A stretch of 64,000 nt of DNA from Paenibacillus mangrovi (GTDB lineage Bacteria > Bacillota > Bacilli > Paenibacillales > Paenibacillaceae): positions 124,001 through 188,000 of the forward strand of contig NZ_JALIRP010000008.1 in NCBI RefSeq assembly GCF_022898935.1, given 5' to 3'. Shown piece by piece: positions 52,258 to 61,999 of this stretch; positions within the stretch are counted from its first letter, which is position 1, and each line of letters starts with the position of its first letter. The notes beneath the pieces are model-generated. The model searched no databases, was not told where the DNA came from, and saw nothing but the letters and a program-made list of their open reading frames with translations. A program made the translations under genes and the position numbers.

Positions 52258-53946
52258 ATGAATCCCGTCGGACAGCCACTTCAACTAAAGGTCAACTATA
52301 AGAGACTGGGAGTGTTTGCGTTCATCGGTCTTGTTCTATTCATTCTGTTCCAAGTCCTGCCTTCAACCGCTTCAGATACGCTGGAGCAGCAGAATACGAA
52401 GGTCATAAGCAAGGAACAGGCTAAGGACGCCGCAGTGGCATTCGCGCAAAATACCCTTCATCTTCAGATCGACATGAATAAAGAAGCGCTAGTGACCTAT
52501 CAGTCCAAATCCGATTTATACGGATATTTATCCAGGGAGAAGCTGCTGGACAAATATAACAAGACCTATGAGAAAAATTATCCTTACGATGTCTTCCGTG
52601 TTCGTTTAACCGAAAAAGGAGGCAACGGGCATACCGATATCGACGTACATATGAATTCAGGTAAGGTCGTTGCTTTTTCCGTGACGCCACAGTACTCGAA
52701 GTATGCTGCCGCGATGGCAGAGCCGAATAAAGAGAGACGCGACAACAAGCTTCGGGTTGTAGAAGGAAATATGACCCTGCAGGATAAAGAGAAGCTGGCT
52801 GATCCGTGGCTTCAGAAAATGGGTCTTGATGCCAGTAAGCTTAAGGTGTCCACCGAAGGGAACAAGCCGGGACTTGTATACACCGATCCTGGTAAATCTA
52901 TTGGAAACTCGAATCTCCAATTGAAATTTGCGTTTGAAGACGGAGTTATCCACTCCTACCAGCCAGCCTTCTCAGTCCCAGCGGAGCATACCGCTTACGT
53001 GAATAAGGAAACCTCCAAAGCCAAATGGCTCACAACATTGGGATACGGGCTGCTCACTATCGTACTTGGAATTCTCGCTATTGTGTACAGTGCATTGACC
53101 CGGCATCAAACCTCCTTTAAACGGGGTATCTTCTTAAGCACGTTTTATTTTGCAGTATCCACATTCAGCGCCTATAACTTGCTGCCCGTTTTTGAGGCGG
53201 AGGGGCTAACCGGCTTTGGGCTTTCCATTGCCATGACTGTCCAGGCCATCTTTAATCTCGCGATGTCAGCGCTCTTGTATTTCTCTCTCGTCGGCGGTGA
53301 CGGGCTCTGGCGCAAAGCGGGTCTGAACGCATGGGCACGGGCTAAAGAGCCCGGATACGGGCCGTATGTGCTTCACAGCATGTTCACAGGCTACCTCTGG
53401 GCGTTTATTCTCATGGGAGTTCAATCTGTCATCTACATTGTGCTGGATAAAACCATTCACAGCTGGTCGACCACCGATGCGACACAGTCGCCATACAATA
53501 TGCTGTACCCATGGCTTCTGCCGATTATGGCCTGGATGGCCGGTATTTCCGAAGAGGCAATATACCGTTTGTTCGGCATCCCGATGATGAAAAAACTCTT
53601 TCGCAATACCTTTGTAGCCTGTCTGATTCCTACCGTGATATGGGCACTGGGTCATACGCTTTACCCAATCTATCCTGTCATTACGCGGCCGATTGAGCTG
53701 ACGATCATCGGATTGATTTTCAGCTTTATCTTCCTGAAGCACGGTTATATCGCCGTCATGTTCAGCCATGTCGTCTTCGACAGTGTACTCATGAGCTTCA
53801 GCCTGTTCGCTCTCGGAGATGTTCCAGACATTATTGCAGGAATTGTCACCATCATCATGCCTGCGATTGTGGCTTATATCGTTTATCTGTATAATTCGAA
53901 CAAAAGAAAAGGTAAATCAACTATGCCACAACATGGCTGGCAGTAA
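52258..53946 (+). CDS. CPBP-family intramembrane metalloprotease
   Basis: 562 residues. One N-terminal helix (LGVFAFIGLVLFILFQVLP), an extracellular domain of about 220 residues with two PepSY-like stretches, then seven or so helices. The CPBP (CAAX protease and bacteriocin-processing) motifs are SEEAIYRLFG near 430, FxxxH-type TVIWALGHTLYP and FSHVVFDSVL, giving Glu, His and His/Asn metal ligands. Likely cleaves membrane proteins; target unknown. AAAGGGGG precedes the ATG by 6 bases. Confidence 0.85.
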   Translation: MNPVGQPLQLKVNYKRLGVFAFIGLVLFILFQVLPSTASDTLEQQNTKVISKEQAKDAAVAFAQNTLHLQIDMNKEALVTYQSKSDLYGYLSREKLLDKYNKTYEKNYPYDVFRVRLTEKGGNGHTDIDVHMNSGKVVAFSVTPQYSKYAAAMAEPNKERRDNKLRVVEGNMTLQDKEKLADPWLQKMGLDASKLKVSTEGNKPGLVYTDPGKSIGNSNLQLKFAFEDGVIHSYQPAFSVPAEHTAYVNKETSKAKWLTTLGYGLLTIVLGILAIVYSALTRHQTSFKRGIFLSTFYFAVSTFSAYNLLPVFEAEGLTGFGLSIAMTVQAIFNLAMSALLYFSLVGGDGLWRKAGLNAWARAKEPGYGPYVLHSMFTGYLWAFILMGVQSVIYIVLDKTIHSWSTTDATQSPYNMLYPWLLPIMAWMAGISEEAIYRLFGIPMMKKLFRNTFVACLIPTVIWALGHTLYPIYPVITRPIELTIIGLIFSFIFLKHGYIAVMFSHVVFDSVLMSFSLFALGDVPDIIAGIVTIIMPAIVAYIVYLYNSNKRKGKSTMPQHGWQ

Positions 53947-53978
53947 TAAACTTTTGTTCAATTTATCTGTATAATCGT

Positions 53979-54010
53979 AAAAAGAAAAAGGAGCCATATA
54001 TTATGACTCC
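53979..54010 (-). terminator. Terminator of uvrC
   Basis: GGAGTC...GGCTCC hairpin overlapping the uvrC stop, followed on the minus strand by TTTTTCTTTTT. Confidence 0.7.
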
Positions 54011-55887
54011 TCATCCTGAAGGGCTGCAATAATTTGCTTTGCCAGCTTATCACCTATAGAAAGAGGCCGGAAATCGTCGATGCTGGCCTCTTTTATTTTT
54101 TTGAGTGAGCCAAAATGCTTCAGCAGCAGCTTACGCCGCTTCTCGCCGATTCCCGGAATCGAATCCAACTTCGACGCAACCATCGATTTGCCGCGCTGCT
54201 CCCGGTGAAAGGTGATGGCAAAGCGGTGAACCTCGTCCTGAATCCGCTGCAGAAGATAGAACTCCTGGCTGTCCCGCGGCAAATTAACCGGCTCAGGCGG
54301 ATCCCCCACCATCAACTGCGCGGTTCTGTGCTTCACATCCTTCACTAGTCCACATACCGGAATAAACAAACCAAGCTCATTCTCAAGCACGTCAACTGCA
54401 GCGGAAATTTGGCCTTTGCCCCCGTCTACAACGATCAGATCTGGCATCTCCAGATTTTCCTTCAGCACGCGTTCGTAGCGTCTTCGGATGACCTCGCGCA
54501 TCGTTTCGTAATCATCCGGTCCTTGCACGGAACGGACTTTATATTTTCGGTATTCTTTCTTGTCCGGTTTCCCATCTATAAAAACCACCATCGCAGAAAC
54601 AGGGTTCGTACCCTGGATGTTCGAGTTATCGAAGGCTTCAATCCGGTGCAGACGCTCGATGCCAATGGATTGCCCCAGATTAGAAGCCGCCTTGAAGGTT
54701 CTTTCTTCGTCCCGTTCAATCAGGCGGAATTTCTCATCAAGAGACACCTTGGCATTTTCAATCGCCATGCCGACCATCTGGCGCTTCATACCGCGCTGCG
54801 GTACCAGCACCTTGACGCCAAGCCATTCCTGCAGCGAAGCTGCGGCCCCGGCTGCATCCAGCGTATCCGTACCTTCCGCGCTTTCGACCCCCTCTGCAGG
54901 CTCTTCGGCCTCCTTCGGACTTTCAGGAAGCAGGATCTCCTGCGGCAGCGCCGGATTATCACTATAATACTGCGTAACGAATGTCATGAAATCGCTATAC
55001 GCCTCGCCGTAGAACGGAAATGCCGAAGCGTGGCGCTGCACCATTTTCCCCTGACGCATATACAGAATTTGCACGCACATCCAGCCTTTGTCCACGGCAA
55101 ATCCTAGTACATCCCGGTCCCTGGAGTCGGCAGTCGTAATCTTCTGCTTCTCCATGATGGCATCGATATTCATAATCTGGTCGCGGAGCTCCTTTGCCCG
55201 CTCGAAATACAGCTCCTTAGCAGCCTCCTCCATTTTACGCTGAAGCTCTTTTTTAATCTCTTCATGACCTCCGCCCAGAAAAGAGATGATCTCCTGGGTA
55301 ATCCGGTCATATTCCGACTGCTCCACTTCCTTCTCGCAGGGAGCCAAACATTGTCCCATGTGGTAATAAAGACAAACCTCCTTCGGCATCACACTACATT
55401 TGCGCAGAGGATACATCCGGTCGAGTAGCTTTTTGGTCTGCTGGGCTGCGTATGCATTCGGATAGGGGCCAAAATATTTGGCCTTGTCCCTCAGAACCCG
55501 TCTCGTTACTTCAAGCCGCGGATGCGGTTCATTGGTAATTTTAATATATGGAAACGTCTTGTCGTCTTTAAGAAGTACATTGTATCTCGGCTGATGCGTT
55601 TTGATCAGATTACATTCCAGAATAAGCGCTTCAATATTGCTGCCGGTAACGATGTATTCAAAATCGCGGATATCCGCCACGAGCCGCTGCGTTTTCCCAT
55701 CATGACTACCGGTAAAATAAGAACGGACGCGGTTTTTCAGCACTTTGGCCTTGCCGACATAAATAATTTTGCCATCCACGTTCTTCATCAAATAACATCC
55801 GGGCAGATCGGGGAGCAGCGCAAGCTTGTTGCGGATATTTTCCATCGCTTTATCATAATCCTGCTGTGATTCCCGTGTTTCGTCCAT
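54001..55887 (-). CDS. uvrC: Excinuclease ABC subunit C
   Basis: 628 residues, nucleotide-excision repair nuclease. GIY-YIG domain at about 25-100 (CYLMKNVDGKIIYVGKAK, with the Arg of NRVRSYF), a cysteine cluster (CSVMPKEVCLYYHMGQCLAPC), a UVR motif, then the RNase H-like nuclease half (AFDNSNIQGTNPVSAMVVF, VDGGKGQISAAV) and C-terminal helix-hairpin-helix (LDSIPGIGEKRRKLLLKHFGS). An acidic Glu/Ala/Asp insertion near 325-350 is not part of the family core. GGGAGGGGA precedes the ATG. Confidence 0.95.
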   Translation of the reverse strand: MDETRESQQDYDKAMENIRNKLALLPDLPGCYLMKNVDGKIIYVGKAKVLKNRVRSYFTGSHDGKTQRLVADIRDFEYIVTGSNIEALILECNLIKTHQPRYNVLLKDDKTFPYIKITNEPHPRLEVTRRVLRDKAKYFGPYPNAYAAQQTKKLLDRMYPLRKCSVMPKEVCLYYHMGQCLAPCEKEVEQSEYDRITQEIISFLGGGHEEIKKELQRKMEEAAKELYFERAKELRDQIMNIDAIMEKQKITTADSRDRDVLGFAVDKGWMCVQILYMRQGKMVQRHASAFPFYGEAYSDFMTFVTQYYSDNPALPQEILLPESPKEAEEPAEGVESAEGTDTLDAAGAAASLQEWLGVKVLVPQRGMKRQMVGMAIENAKVSLDEKFRLIERDEERTFKAASNLGQSIGIERLHRIEAFDNSNIQGTNPVSAMVVFIDGKPDKKEYRKYKVRSVQGPDDYETMREVIRRRYERVLKENLEMPDLIVVDGGKGQISAAVDVLENELGLFIPVCGLVKDVKHRTAQLMVGDPPEPVNLPRDSQEFYLLQRIQDEVHRFAITFHREQRGKSMVASKLDSIPGIGEKRRKLLLKHFGSLKKIKEASIDDFRPLSIGDKLAKQIIAALQDEES

Positions 55888-55989
55888 GGGTTCCCCTCCC
55901 TTCTATGAAGTTACATCGATCTTACTATTATTTAGATATCAGAATGCATAATCTCCTTTGAATCCTCTCCCTGATATCGCAATAGTAAT

Positions 55990-56008
55990 TTCCGCTAAAC
56001 GCGGTCTG
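55990..56008 (-). repeat. Dispersed repeat copy 2
   Basis: Inverse of 23897-23915, identical over 19 bp, in the gap between uvrC and trxA. Apart from this and the trxA terminator the 294-bp gap shows no feature. Confidence 0.5.
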
Positions 56009-56118
56009 GCTACTTAGAGTTTTCTTCGAAATACATTACTATTATATAATAAATCCCCAAAATCCAAAGAGCGTTTTTATTACCATTAGGACAGCAGATA
56101 GCAACAATTTCAATTGCA

Positions 56119-56151
56119 GAAAACAAAGCGCCCCCGGAAATCCGGAGGCGC
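56119..56151 (-). terminator. Terminator of trxA
   Basis: GCGCCTCCGGA/TCCGGGGGCGC hairpin followed by TTTGTTTTC on the minus strand, 30 bp after the trxA stop. Confidence 0.85.
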
Positions 56152-56181
56152 ATGATATGGTTGATCGTGAAATGTACTTGA

Positions 56182-56496
56182 TTATTGATGCTTGGAAATG
56201 ATGTTCTTCAGGTTTTCCTTAGAATTCAGACCTACCACTTTATCTACTGGCTGGCCATCTTTGAAGAAGATCAGTGTTGGAATACTCATTACACCGAAAC
56301 GGGAAGCTGTTTCAGGATTTTCATCCACGTTCAATTTGGCAATTTTTACGGAGTCGCCCATCTCGTTTGCAAGCTCATCCAGAATAGGAGCAATCATTTT
56401 GCAAGGACCGCACCAAGGCGCCCAGAAGTCAACCAATACTGTTCCGCCTTCAATTTCAGCATTAAAGGATTGGTCAGTTACATTCACAATAGCCAT
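56182..56496 (-). CDS. trxA: Thioredoxin
   Basis: 104 residues, whole thioredoxin fold. WCGPCK at 28-33 is the redox site, and MSIPTLIFF with the cis-Pro lies near 72-80. Cytoplasmic disulfide reductase working with thioredoxin reductase. The ATG at 56496 follows AAGGAGG by 8 bases; the frame beyond it is untranslated leader. Confidence 0.96.
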   Translation of the reverse strand: MAIVNVTDQSFNAEIEGGTVLVDFWAPWCGPCKMIAPILDELANEMGDSVKIAKLNVDENPETASRFGVMSIPTLIFFKDGQPVDKVVGLNSKENLKNIISKHQ

Positions 56497-56561
56497 AATA
56501 TTTTCCTCCTTATAAAAAAGCTGGGTTTCAATCAAACTGATATGTCTTTGCGGACAGTTTA

Positions 56562-56591
56562 AGTATAACACATTTTTTTGGAAAATGTGAA
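56562..56591 (-). promoter_or_regulatory. Sigma-A promoter of trxA
   Basis: On the minus strand TTCACA (56591-56586), 18 bp, TATACT (56567-56562), 65 bp before the start codon. The 352-bp gap between trxA and the small gene at 56849 contains this, the opposite promoter at 56739 and nothing else visible. Confidence 0.5.
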
Positions 56592-56738
56592 ATCCTTAAT
56601 TACAGATGGATCCATTCCGGTATAGAAAATCAAACAAATTTTGAACAGCCTAAACCAAGGCCGGAACATCAGCCGTTTCGCATCCGGCAAAGCCGCAAAA
56701 GTTCGTTTAACCTCCTATAAAGTATTCACCATATATTC

Positions 56739-56768
56739 TTTACAAATTCTTTGGAAATTGGGTATACT
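56739..56768 (+). promoter_or_regulatory. Sigma-A promoter of the small membrane peptide
   Basis: TTTACA (56739-56744), 18 bp, TATACT (56763-56768), about 80 bp upstream of the ATG at 56849. Confidence 0.5.
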
Positions 56769-56848
56769 AATGTTAACTCGGGTTTCTCTGTCAATGACCT
56801 TGCTCATTTACATAAAGTGAAACCATCCTGAGGAGGCATTTTGTAATC

Positions 56849-57007
56849 ATGGATGCAAACGTGCACGCTAACGACCCACGGAAACACGTGAACGAAGAGC
56901 CGCGCAATGACTTGATGGATCTGATGAATGGCTTTGGGGGCATGTCTTTGTTCATGTTCCTCATTTTCGCAATCATGGTCATCATCAAGTTTGTGATCTC
57001 CGGCTAA
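56849..57007 (+). CDS. Small single-helix membrane peptide
   Basis: 52 residues: charged N-terminal half (HANDPRKHVNEEPRNDLMD) and one hydrophobic helix (MSLFMFLIFAIMVIIKFVI). AGGAGG lies 12 bases before the ATG, a little far. It has its own promoter and a strong terminator, which supports a real gene. Not recognised as a known family. Confidence 0.65.
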   Translation: MDANVHANDPRKHVNEEPRNDLMDLMNGFGGMSLFMFLIFAIMVIIKFVISG

Positions 57008-57033
57008 CGAGCTCTAGAGATGAGCTGGAACAC

Positions 57034-57081
57034 AAAAAGCCTGACTTTTCCGCTATTTTTAGCAGAAGGTCAGGCTTTTTT
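57034..57081. terminator. Bidirectional terminator
   Basis: AAAAAGCCTGAC...GTCAGGCTTTTTT with a loop of about 20 bases, between the small peptide gene and the convergent dnaI. Confidence 0.85.
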
Positions 57082-57092
57082 CTATGCGCTTT

Positions 57093-58070
57093 TCAGAGCG
57101 TAAGCTGTCCGGAACGATTCCGCCGCTGGTTCTCGCCATGCAGATGCACAACATCCACAAACGGAGAAATCCGGTCCATCAGCCGCTGTCCTTTATACAT
57201 TTCCTCGCCGTCCTTGCTTGTAAAGCTGAGATGCTTCTCCAAACCGGCCAAATCATAATTGGAGGTGTAAAAGGTTGGTTTACGGTTCATCCGGAAATTG
57301 AGAATGGCTCCGAGTACATGATCCCGGACCCAAGGGCTCAAATTCTCCGCCCCAATATCATCAAATATCAGCAGATCACAGGTTTTCATAACTTCGACCG
57401 TATCTTTCAGCTTTTGGTTGTCCTGCAGCATCGATTTCAAATCTTCCACAAATTCGGGCATATAGACAATCACGCCGGTGTAGCCGCTGATGGCCAGCTC
57501 ATGAAGCAGATAGCTCATCAGAAACGTTTTTCCCGTTCCAAACGAGCCGAACAGATACAATCCCTGACATGAAAGCCCATGCTCCTTAACTTCACGGATA
57601 TAGCTAAAAACATGGTTTACCGCAGGCGCCCGCAAACGGTCCTTCCGCATAATCTCCACTTCGTTATATCCTTCTTGAAGCGCTCGTTCATCCACATAAA
57701 AGCTCCGAATACGCTTCTTGATCTGGTCTTCGTTCTGCTTTGCGATCTCAAGCTGGCACGGCGCCTTACGCTCGACAAGCTCCAGCTGCCCGTGCAGCAC
57801 TTCCGTCTCGAGCTTGCTATAGTGCCCCTGAAAATCATTCGGACATTTATCAAGTCCCGGACAATTGACGCAGTTGCGGCGATCGTTCACATACTGGTAT
57901 AGACGCGGCAGATTGGTGCGCAGCTTCTCCTCACCAAGCTCCGGATGCTCCTCGCGCAGCTCTATGACGATTGGATTGCTTAGCAGCTCATCAAATATGG
58001 CCTGCGATCTTTTCAGGAAGGATGGTCCCTTCATTTGCTTTAATACCTGACCTAACGATTCCAAACTCAT
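57093..58070 (-). CDS. dnaI: Primosomal protein DnaI (helicase loader)
   Basis: 325 residues. The N-terminal domain has a Cys-rich zinc site (CVNCPGLDKCPNDF near 83-96). The C-terminal AAA+ domain shows Walker A GSFGTGKTF near 173-181 and Walker B LLIFDDIGAE near 232-241. Loads the replicative helicase during initiation. Second gene of the dnaB-dnaI pair, 39 bp after dnaB, an arrangement conserved in Bacillales. Confidence 0.93.
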   Translation of the reverse strand: MSLESLGQVLKQMKGPSFLKRSQAIFDELLSNPIVIELREEHPELGEEKLRTNLPRLYQYVNDRRNCVNCPGLDKCPNDFQGHYSKLETEVLHGQLELVERKAPCQLEIAKQNEDQIKKRIRSFYVDERALQEGYNEVEIMRKDRLRAPAVNHVFSYIREVKEHGLSCQGLYLFGSFGTGKTFLMSYLLHELAISGYTGVIVYMPEFVEDLKSMLQDNQKLKDTVEVMKTCDLLIFDDIGAENLSPWVRDHVLGAILNFRMNRKPTFYTSNYDLAGLEKHLSFTSKDGEEMYKGQRLMDRISPFVDVVHLHGENQRRNRSGQLTL

Positions 58071-58109
58071 CTCCTCCTTTCTTCCTCAGGCATGCAGACT
58101 TGCCTTGAA

Positions 58110-59633
58110 TTAAACACCCTTTTTCTTGCTAGCCTGCATTTCTGCCGCCATCCGCAGCATGGCTTCAAATTCTTCCTCACTGACTGCGTCCATCGTCTGG
58201 CTCTCCTGAGCAATCGGGATTTCAGGCTTGACTCTCACGGCTTTGCTGCCGTATGTACGGGTTCTTCCGCCCCCGGAAGCTGCAGCCTGCTTGCCTTTGA
58301 CCTTGGACTGGTCGCGTATATATTGAACGGCCTTCTCGTACGAATTCACCTGCTTCAGCAGCATGTTCGAGGCAATGGCCTCAACAAAATTGCGGTTGAT
58401 ACGTTGATCATTGCCGCTTGAAGTCAGAAGCGACATTAAATAATGGATGAGTACATTGATGACTTCTCCCGGCAGTTTGTAGCTGTGATCGATTTTATCG
58501 AATATATCCAAAAAGTTATCCGGCACGGAGCCCGGAAAAAAAGTTTTCAGCAGCTTCGTATACGGTTCATTTCGCAGCATCATATTATACTGGTGAATAT
58601 CACATTTAGATTGAAACTGAACCGGAACATCGACATAATATTCCATCTCAACGGCATGCTCCAGCGGAGCCGGGTCCTGGGACTCTTCATTCTGGCGGAA
58701 CGAAACCACTTTGCCCGCGTATACCTCACGCTGCTCCTGGCGTCGTTTGTCCTGCCGAAAATGCATATTAGCCTTACGCTGAAGCTCCTCTAGGGCAATG
58801 GAGCCGTCCACGGCAAATACCCCGTCTTCATCCAGCAGCCGGCACAAATCCTGTGTAGTGAGGTCATATTTATTCACCACATAGTTGATAATCCCCATCT
58901 GCTCATGGTTGAAGCGGAGCTTCTCGACATGCTCCCGGTTCACCGAATCCTTAGGAAAACGGAGAATAATGTCCGCATAATTCAGCGCATCCTCGTCATC
59001 AGACAATCTAACTCCAGGCTGTCTTGCGGTAGATACCTCGGAAAGCGCCTGCTCCAACTCATAATCGATGACATGCGTGTTCAATTCGAAAATATCGTAA
59101 AAGGCAAGCGAAATATTCTCTTTGTGGCCTGCTGTGGCTGTGGGTCCCGAAAACTCCTCAGGCTCCCTCGCCCACAGCTCTTCCCGCAGCGCTAGTACGG
59201 CAAACTTGCCGATCTTGTCCCGCAGCAGCAGCGTCAGATGCTGGGTGTTAAAAAACTCTGCAGGTGACAAAGGCTGCTGAAGCTCGTATTCGTAAACATA
59301 GTCTTCATGCTCCGGCATATACATGCGGCAGGTTTGCAGCAGGCCCACCGCTTCCAGAAGCGAGGCTTGTTCAATCAGGAATTTACGGCCTCTTTCACTA
59401 GGCTCCAGGCCCAATGTCAGAAAAAGGCGACGCTGCTGCTCAAGCAGCGAATATCCCAATTTCTCTATAGGAATCTGCTGAAACAGCAGATGATATAAAC
59501 TGATTGCAAAGGCTCCGACCATGGGCTGGTAAATCGAGCTGAGCATTCTGCTGTCCAGGCTGCTTAAGCAAAAATCGCGATATACGCAGTACCTGTGATT
59601 TTCCGTAAAATGCAGCAGGCTCTTCATGTGCAT
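58110..59633 (-). CDS. dnaB: Replication initiation and membrane attachment protein DnaB
   Basis: 507 residues of the Firmicutes DnaB (not the helicase). It has an N-terminal winged-helix and two DnaB_2/DnaD-like domains (for example NYVVNKYDLTTQDL and ELPGEVIN-type LPGEVINVLIHYLM near 390-405). It brings DnaI and helicase to the origin with DnaD. GGGAGGAG precedes the ATG. The last 60 residues are basic then acidic (SEEEFEAMLRMAAEMQASKKKGV). Confidence 0.9.
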   Translation of the reverse strand: MHMKSLLHFTENHRYCVYRDFCLSSLDSRMLSSIYQPMVGAFAISLYHLLFQQIPIEKLGYSLLEQQRRLFLTLGLEPSERGRKFLIEQASLLEAVGLLQTCRMYMPEHEDYVYEYELQQPLSPAEFFNTQHLTLLLRDKIGKFAVLALREELWAREPEEFSGPTATAGHKENISLAFYDIFELNTHVIDYELEQALSEVSTARQPGVRLSDDEDALNYADIILRFPKDSVNREHVEKLRFNHEQMGIINYVVNKYDLTTQDLCRLLDEDGVFAVDGSIALEELQRKANMHFRQDKRRQEQREVYAGKVVSFRQNEESQDPAPLEHAVEMEYYVDVPVQFQSKCDIHQYNMMLRNEPYTKLLKTFFPGSVPDNFLDIFDKIDHSYKLPGEVINVLIHYLMSLLTSSGNDQRINRNFVEAIASNMLLKQVNSYEKAVQYIRDQSKVKGKQAAASGGGRTRTYGSKAVRVKPEIPIAQESQTMDAVSEEEFEAMLRMAAEMQASKKKGV

Positions 59634-59712
59634 ATTTTGGCTCCTCCCATCGTAACGTAGACTTTCTCTATTCTATCATAAATGGATCCTCTGCTCCGAT
59701 ATATTTCGACGA

Positions 59713-61356
59713 TTATTTTGACACCAAATGAATCCAGTTCGCCATATCCTTGATCAAGGTCCCGGGAACATTTGCGGCATAGCGGTATTCATCGCCTGTT
59801 GAAGGCGCATCGTACAGTGCGTACATATGATTCAGCCCAGGATATGATTTATACGTTACATCCGTTCTGTTGTCAAGCGCCTGCTTCCATACCTTTAAGC
59901 TGGATGAAGGAACCTGCACGTCGTTTTCCCCTTGAAGGATCAGGAGCGGCACATGCTGGCTGCGTGCTATCAGAGGACCGCTGTAGCCTCGGATATCATA
60001 CCACCAGTAAGCGCTCGGCAGCGGAAAAATAGCAGGCAGATGTTCCTTGGAATATTCATCGTCATGAAGCAGATCTACGGCCGTCTGCCATGTCTGCACC
60101 TTCGCCTGCTTCCGCTCGAGTTCGGCTTCCGTTTCATGGTTATCGACAGCCCGCTTCAGGATTCCCTGATACTGCTGAAGCATCAGATCCTCAAGCGAGC
60201 CCGACGGTGCGGATAGAAGAAGCCCTCCGGCAATAGCTTGGTCTTGGGTCTCTTCGAGAATTTTCGGAACTAGCATGCCGCCCTGACTGTGCCCGAGCAC
60301 GTAGATCCGGCTGGTATCGATCCGCTCATTCTGCTGCAATAGCTTGACCGCGGACAAGCTGTCGTCAATCGATTCTTCCTGAACCGTAAACTGCGGCGTT
60401 AACGCACGGTTCGGATATTCATATGTCCGTTTGGAGTAGCGCAGAACCGCAATCCCCTCATTGGCGAGCCCGACGGCGATGTCGCGGAACATTTTACCTC
60501 CTCCGGACGATTCATTGAGATCATTCGGTCCGGATCCGTGAACGAGCACGACGGCTGGAACCTTCCCTTCAGGTTGAATGGGAATCGTCAGTATTCCCGG
60601 CAGCGGCAGGCTCTCTGTGCCAACGGTTACTCTCTGCTCCTTGTATTGCCTTGGACGATCGTATGAAGGAGGAAGATATGTATCGGGAGTGTTACGAAGC
60701 AAAGCCAGATCATCGAGTTCACCGTCCTGATCAAAACGCAGCTCCATCCGAAAGCTTTTGCCGCGCGGCGTCTGGTAAATCAATATCGCATTTTTATGCA
60801 CGTTGTCCTCTCGGGCATCAGCCTTCAGCAGTATCCAGGAACCGTACGCTTCCTCAAGACTGTCCCTGTAATACTCAAGGGCCTCAACCGGAAAATGCTT
60901 CGCCAAGGAGGCATTCATCATGCCCCGGGCCTGTTTGAAGGCCTCCCGCTGCAGAAGGCTCATCCAGTACATGCCGCGTCCGGCCGTATCTTCTTTTTCC
61001 GGCATCCACTGTCCTCCGCTCAGCTGCATGTTGACTCCCAAGGCTTGGTTGAAGGATTGGAGCGGCACGCAGACCGTATGTTCCGCATTCATGGCTGCTG
61101 GCCGGGCGAGCACAAAGCCCTTTTCGTTTAAGACGGAAAGACTGCTGCCAAGAGTCATTTTCCATTTCTGGCTGCCAAGAGTCACTTTCAGCACTTTCTC
61201 CTCGTTGATCCATAGCACGCTTCCCCCCAGCGCTTCAACTGCCGCGCGTACCGGAATGACTTCCGGTTCCTTTGATGCTTCCGTACTTTTCACAGGCAGA
61301 ACGCATCCCATCATGACAACCATCATAAATATCAGGACAAATGGTCTCCTCTTCAA
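59713..61356 (-). CDS. Exported alpha/beta hydrolase with stalk-like N-terminal domain
   Basis: About 547 residues. The signal region KRRPFVLIFMMVVMMGCVLP could be a lipobox (MMGC). Residues 30-120 (VIPVRAAVEALGGSVLWINEEKVLKV) match the copper-amine-oxidase N-terminal-like domain used by Paenibacilli in secreted proteins. The alpha/beta hydrolase follows, with oxyanion HGSGPND, nucleophile GHSQGGM near 345, acid in GENDVQVP and base in GLNHMYAL. Dienelactone hydrolase/peptidase-like substrate unknown. I start at TTG 61356 after GGGGAGG; ATG 61374 has no ribosome site. Confidence 0.82.
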   Translation of the reverse strand: MKRRPFVLIFMMVVMMGCVLPVKSTEASKEPEVIPVRAAVEALGGSVLWINEEKVLKVTLGSQKWKMTLGSSLSVLNEKGFVLARPAAMNAEHTVCVPLQSFNQALGVNMQLSGGQWMPEKEDTAGRGMYWMSLLQREAFKQARGMMNASLAKHFPVEALEYYRDSLEEAYGSWILLKADAREDNVHKNAILIYQTPRGKSFRMELRFDQDGELDDLALLRNTPDTYLPPSYDRPRQYKEQRVTVGTESLPLPGILTIPIQPEGKVPAVVLVHGSGPNDLNESSGGGKMFRDIAVGLANEGIAVLRYSKRTYEYPNRALTPQFTVQEESIDDSLSAVKLLQQNERIDTSRIYVLGHSQGGMLVPKILEETQDQAIAGGLLLSAPSGSLEDLMLQQYQGILKRAVDNHETEAELERKQAKVQTWQTAVDLLHDDEYSKEHLPAIFPLPSAYWWYDIRGYSGPLIARSQHVPLLILQGENDVQVPSSSLKVWKQALDNRTDVTYKSYPGLNHMYALYDAPSTGDEYRYAANVPGTLIKDMANWIHLVSK

Positions 61357-61404
61357 AGCTCCTCCCCATTCCATGTAAAATATACGATCTACTTATTATA
61401 TGAA

Positions 61405-61433
61405 GCAAAACAGCCCTCCTTCCGGAGAGCTGC
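61405..61433 (-). terminator. Probable terminator of yuiB
   Basis: CAGCTCTCC/GGAGGGCTG hairpin (one mismatch) followed on the minus strand by TTTTGC. Confidence 0.5.
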
Positions 61434-61447
61434 CCATTTTCCTTTTT

Positions 61448-61744
61448 TTAAAACATTTTAAATCCGCTTTTACGCAGCTTTTGGATGGCCCATCCACTGA
61501 TGACAGCACCCGCGAGACCTGCAAGGCCCGTCAAATAATCTACAACCCGGAACGATGCCAAGTGGCTCAGGAATGATACCTCACCACGGTCCCACAGCGA
61601 ATATACGACAATCGGCAAAATAACAACGACAAACAAATAAGAAGGAAACCATGTCGTTTTCATAAGCATATTTAAAATGAAACCGATACCGAACATCATC
61701 ACAAAAAATAAAACCATCAGTACAAATACAGGAATAAACTGCAT
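61448..61744 (-). CDS. yuiB: YuiB-like membrane protein
   Basis: 98 residues with three hydrophobic helices at about 4-24, 35-50 and 69-88 and a basic end (IQKLRKSGFKMF). Matches YuiB of B. subtilis, which lies close to the NADH dehydrogenase gene yumB, as here. Function unknown. Confidence 0.75.
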   Translation of the reverse strand: MQFIPVFVLMVLFFVMMFGIGFILNMLMKTTWFPSYLFVVVILPIVVYSLWDRGEVSFLSHLASFRVVDYLTGLAGLAGAVISGWAIQKLRKSGFKMF

Positions 61745-61999
61745 TTTAACCTGCCCACCTCTTCTTCTCTCTGACCCGCTTTTCGTTCGTAAGCAGCCGT
61801 AACCGTTCTCATTATCTTTTTTTCATTATATGTAGTAAGTTTACTAGAAAATTTGTCACTAAGCAACGAACAATAATTGAATAGATTGTGACTTCATTTG
61901 CTCTTTCTCTTACGGTTGGATACAATATATAGAAGATATTCGAAGACAATGCGCTAGAGCGAACATAGTACGCAACTAAACTTGGGAGTGATCGATAAA

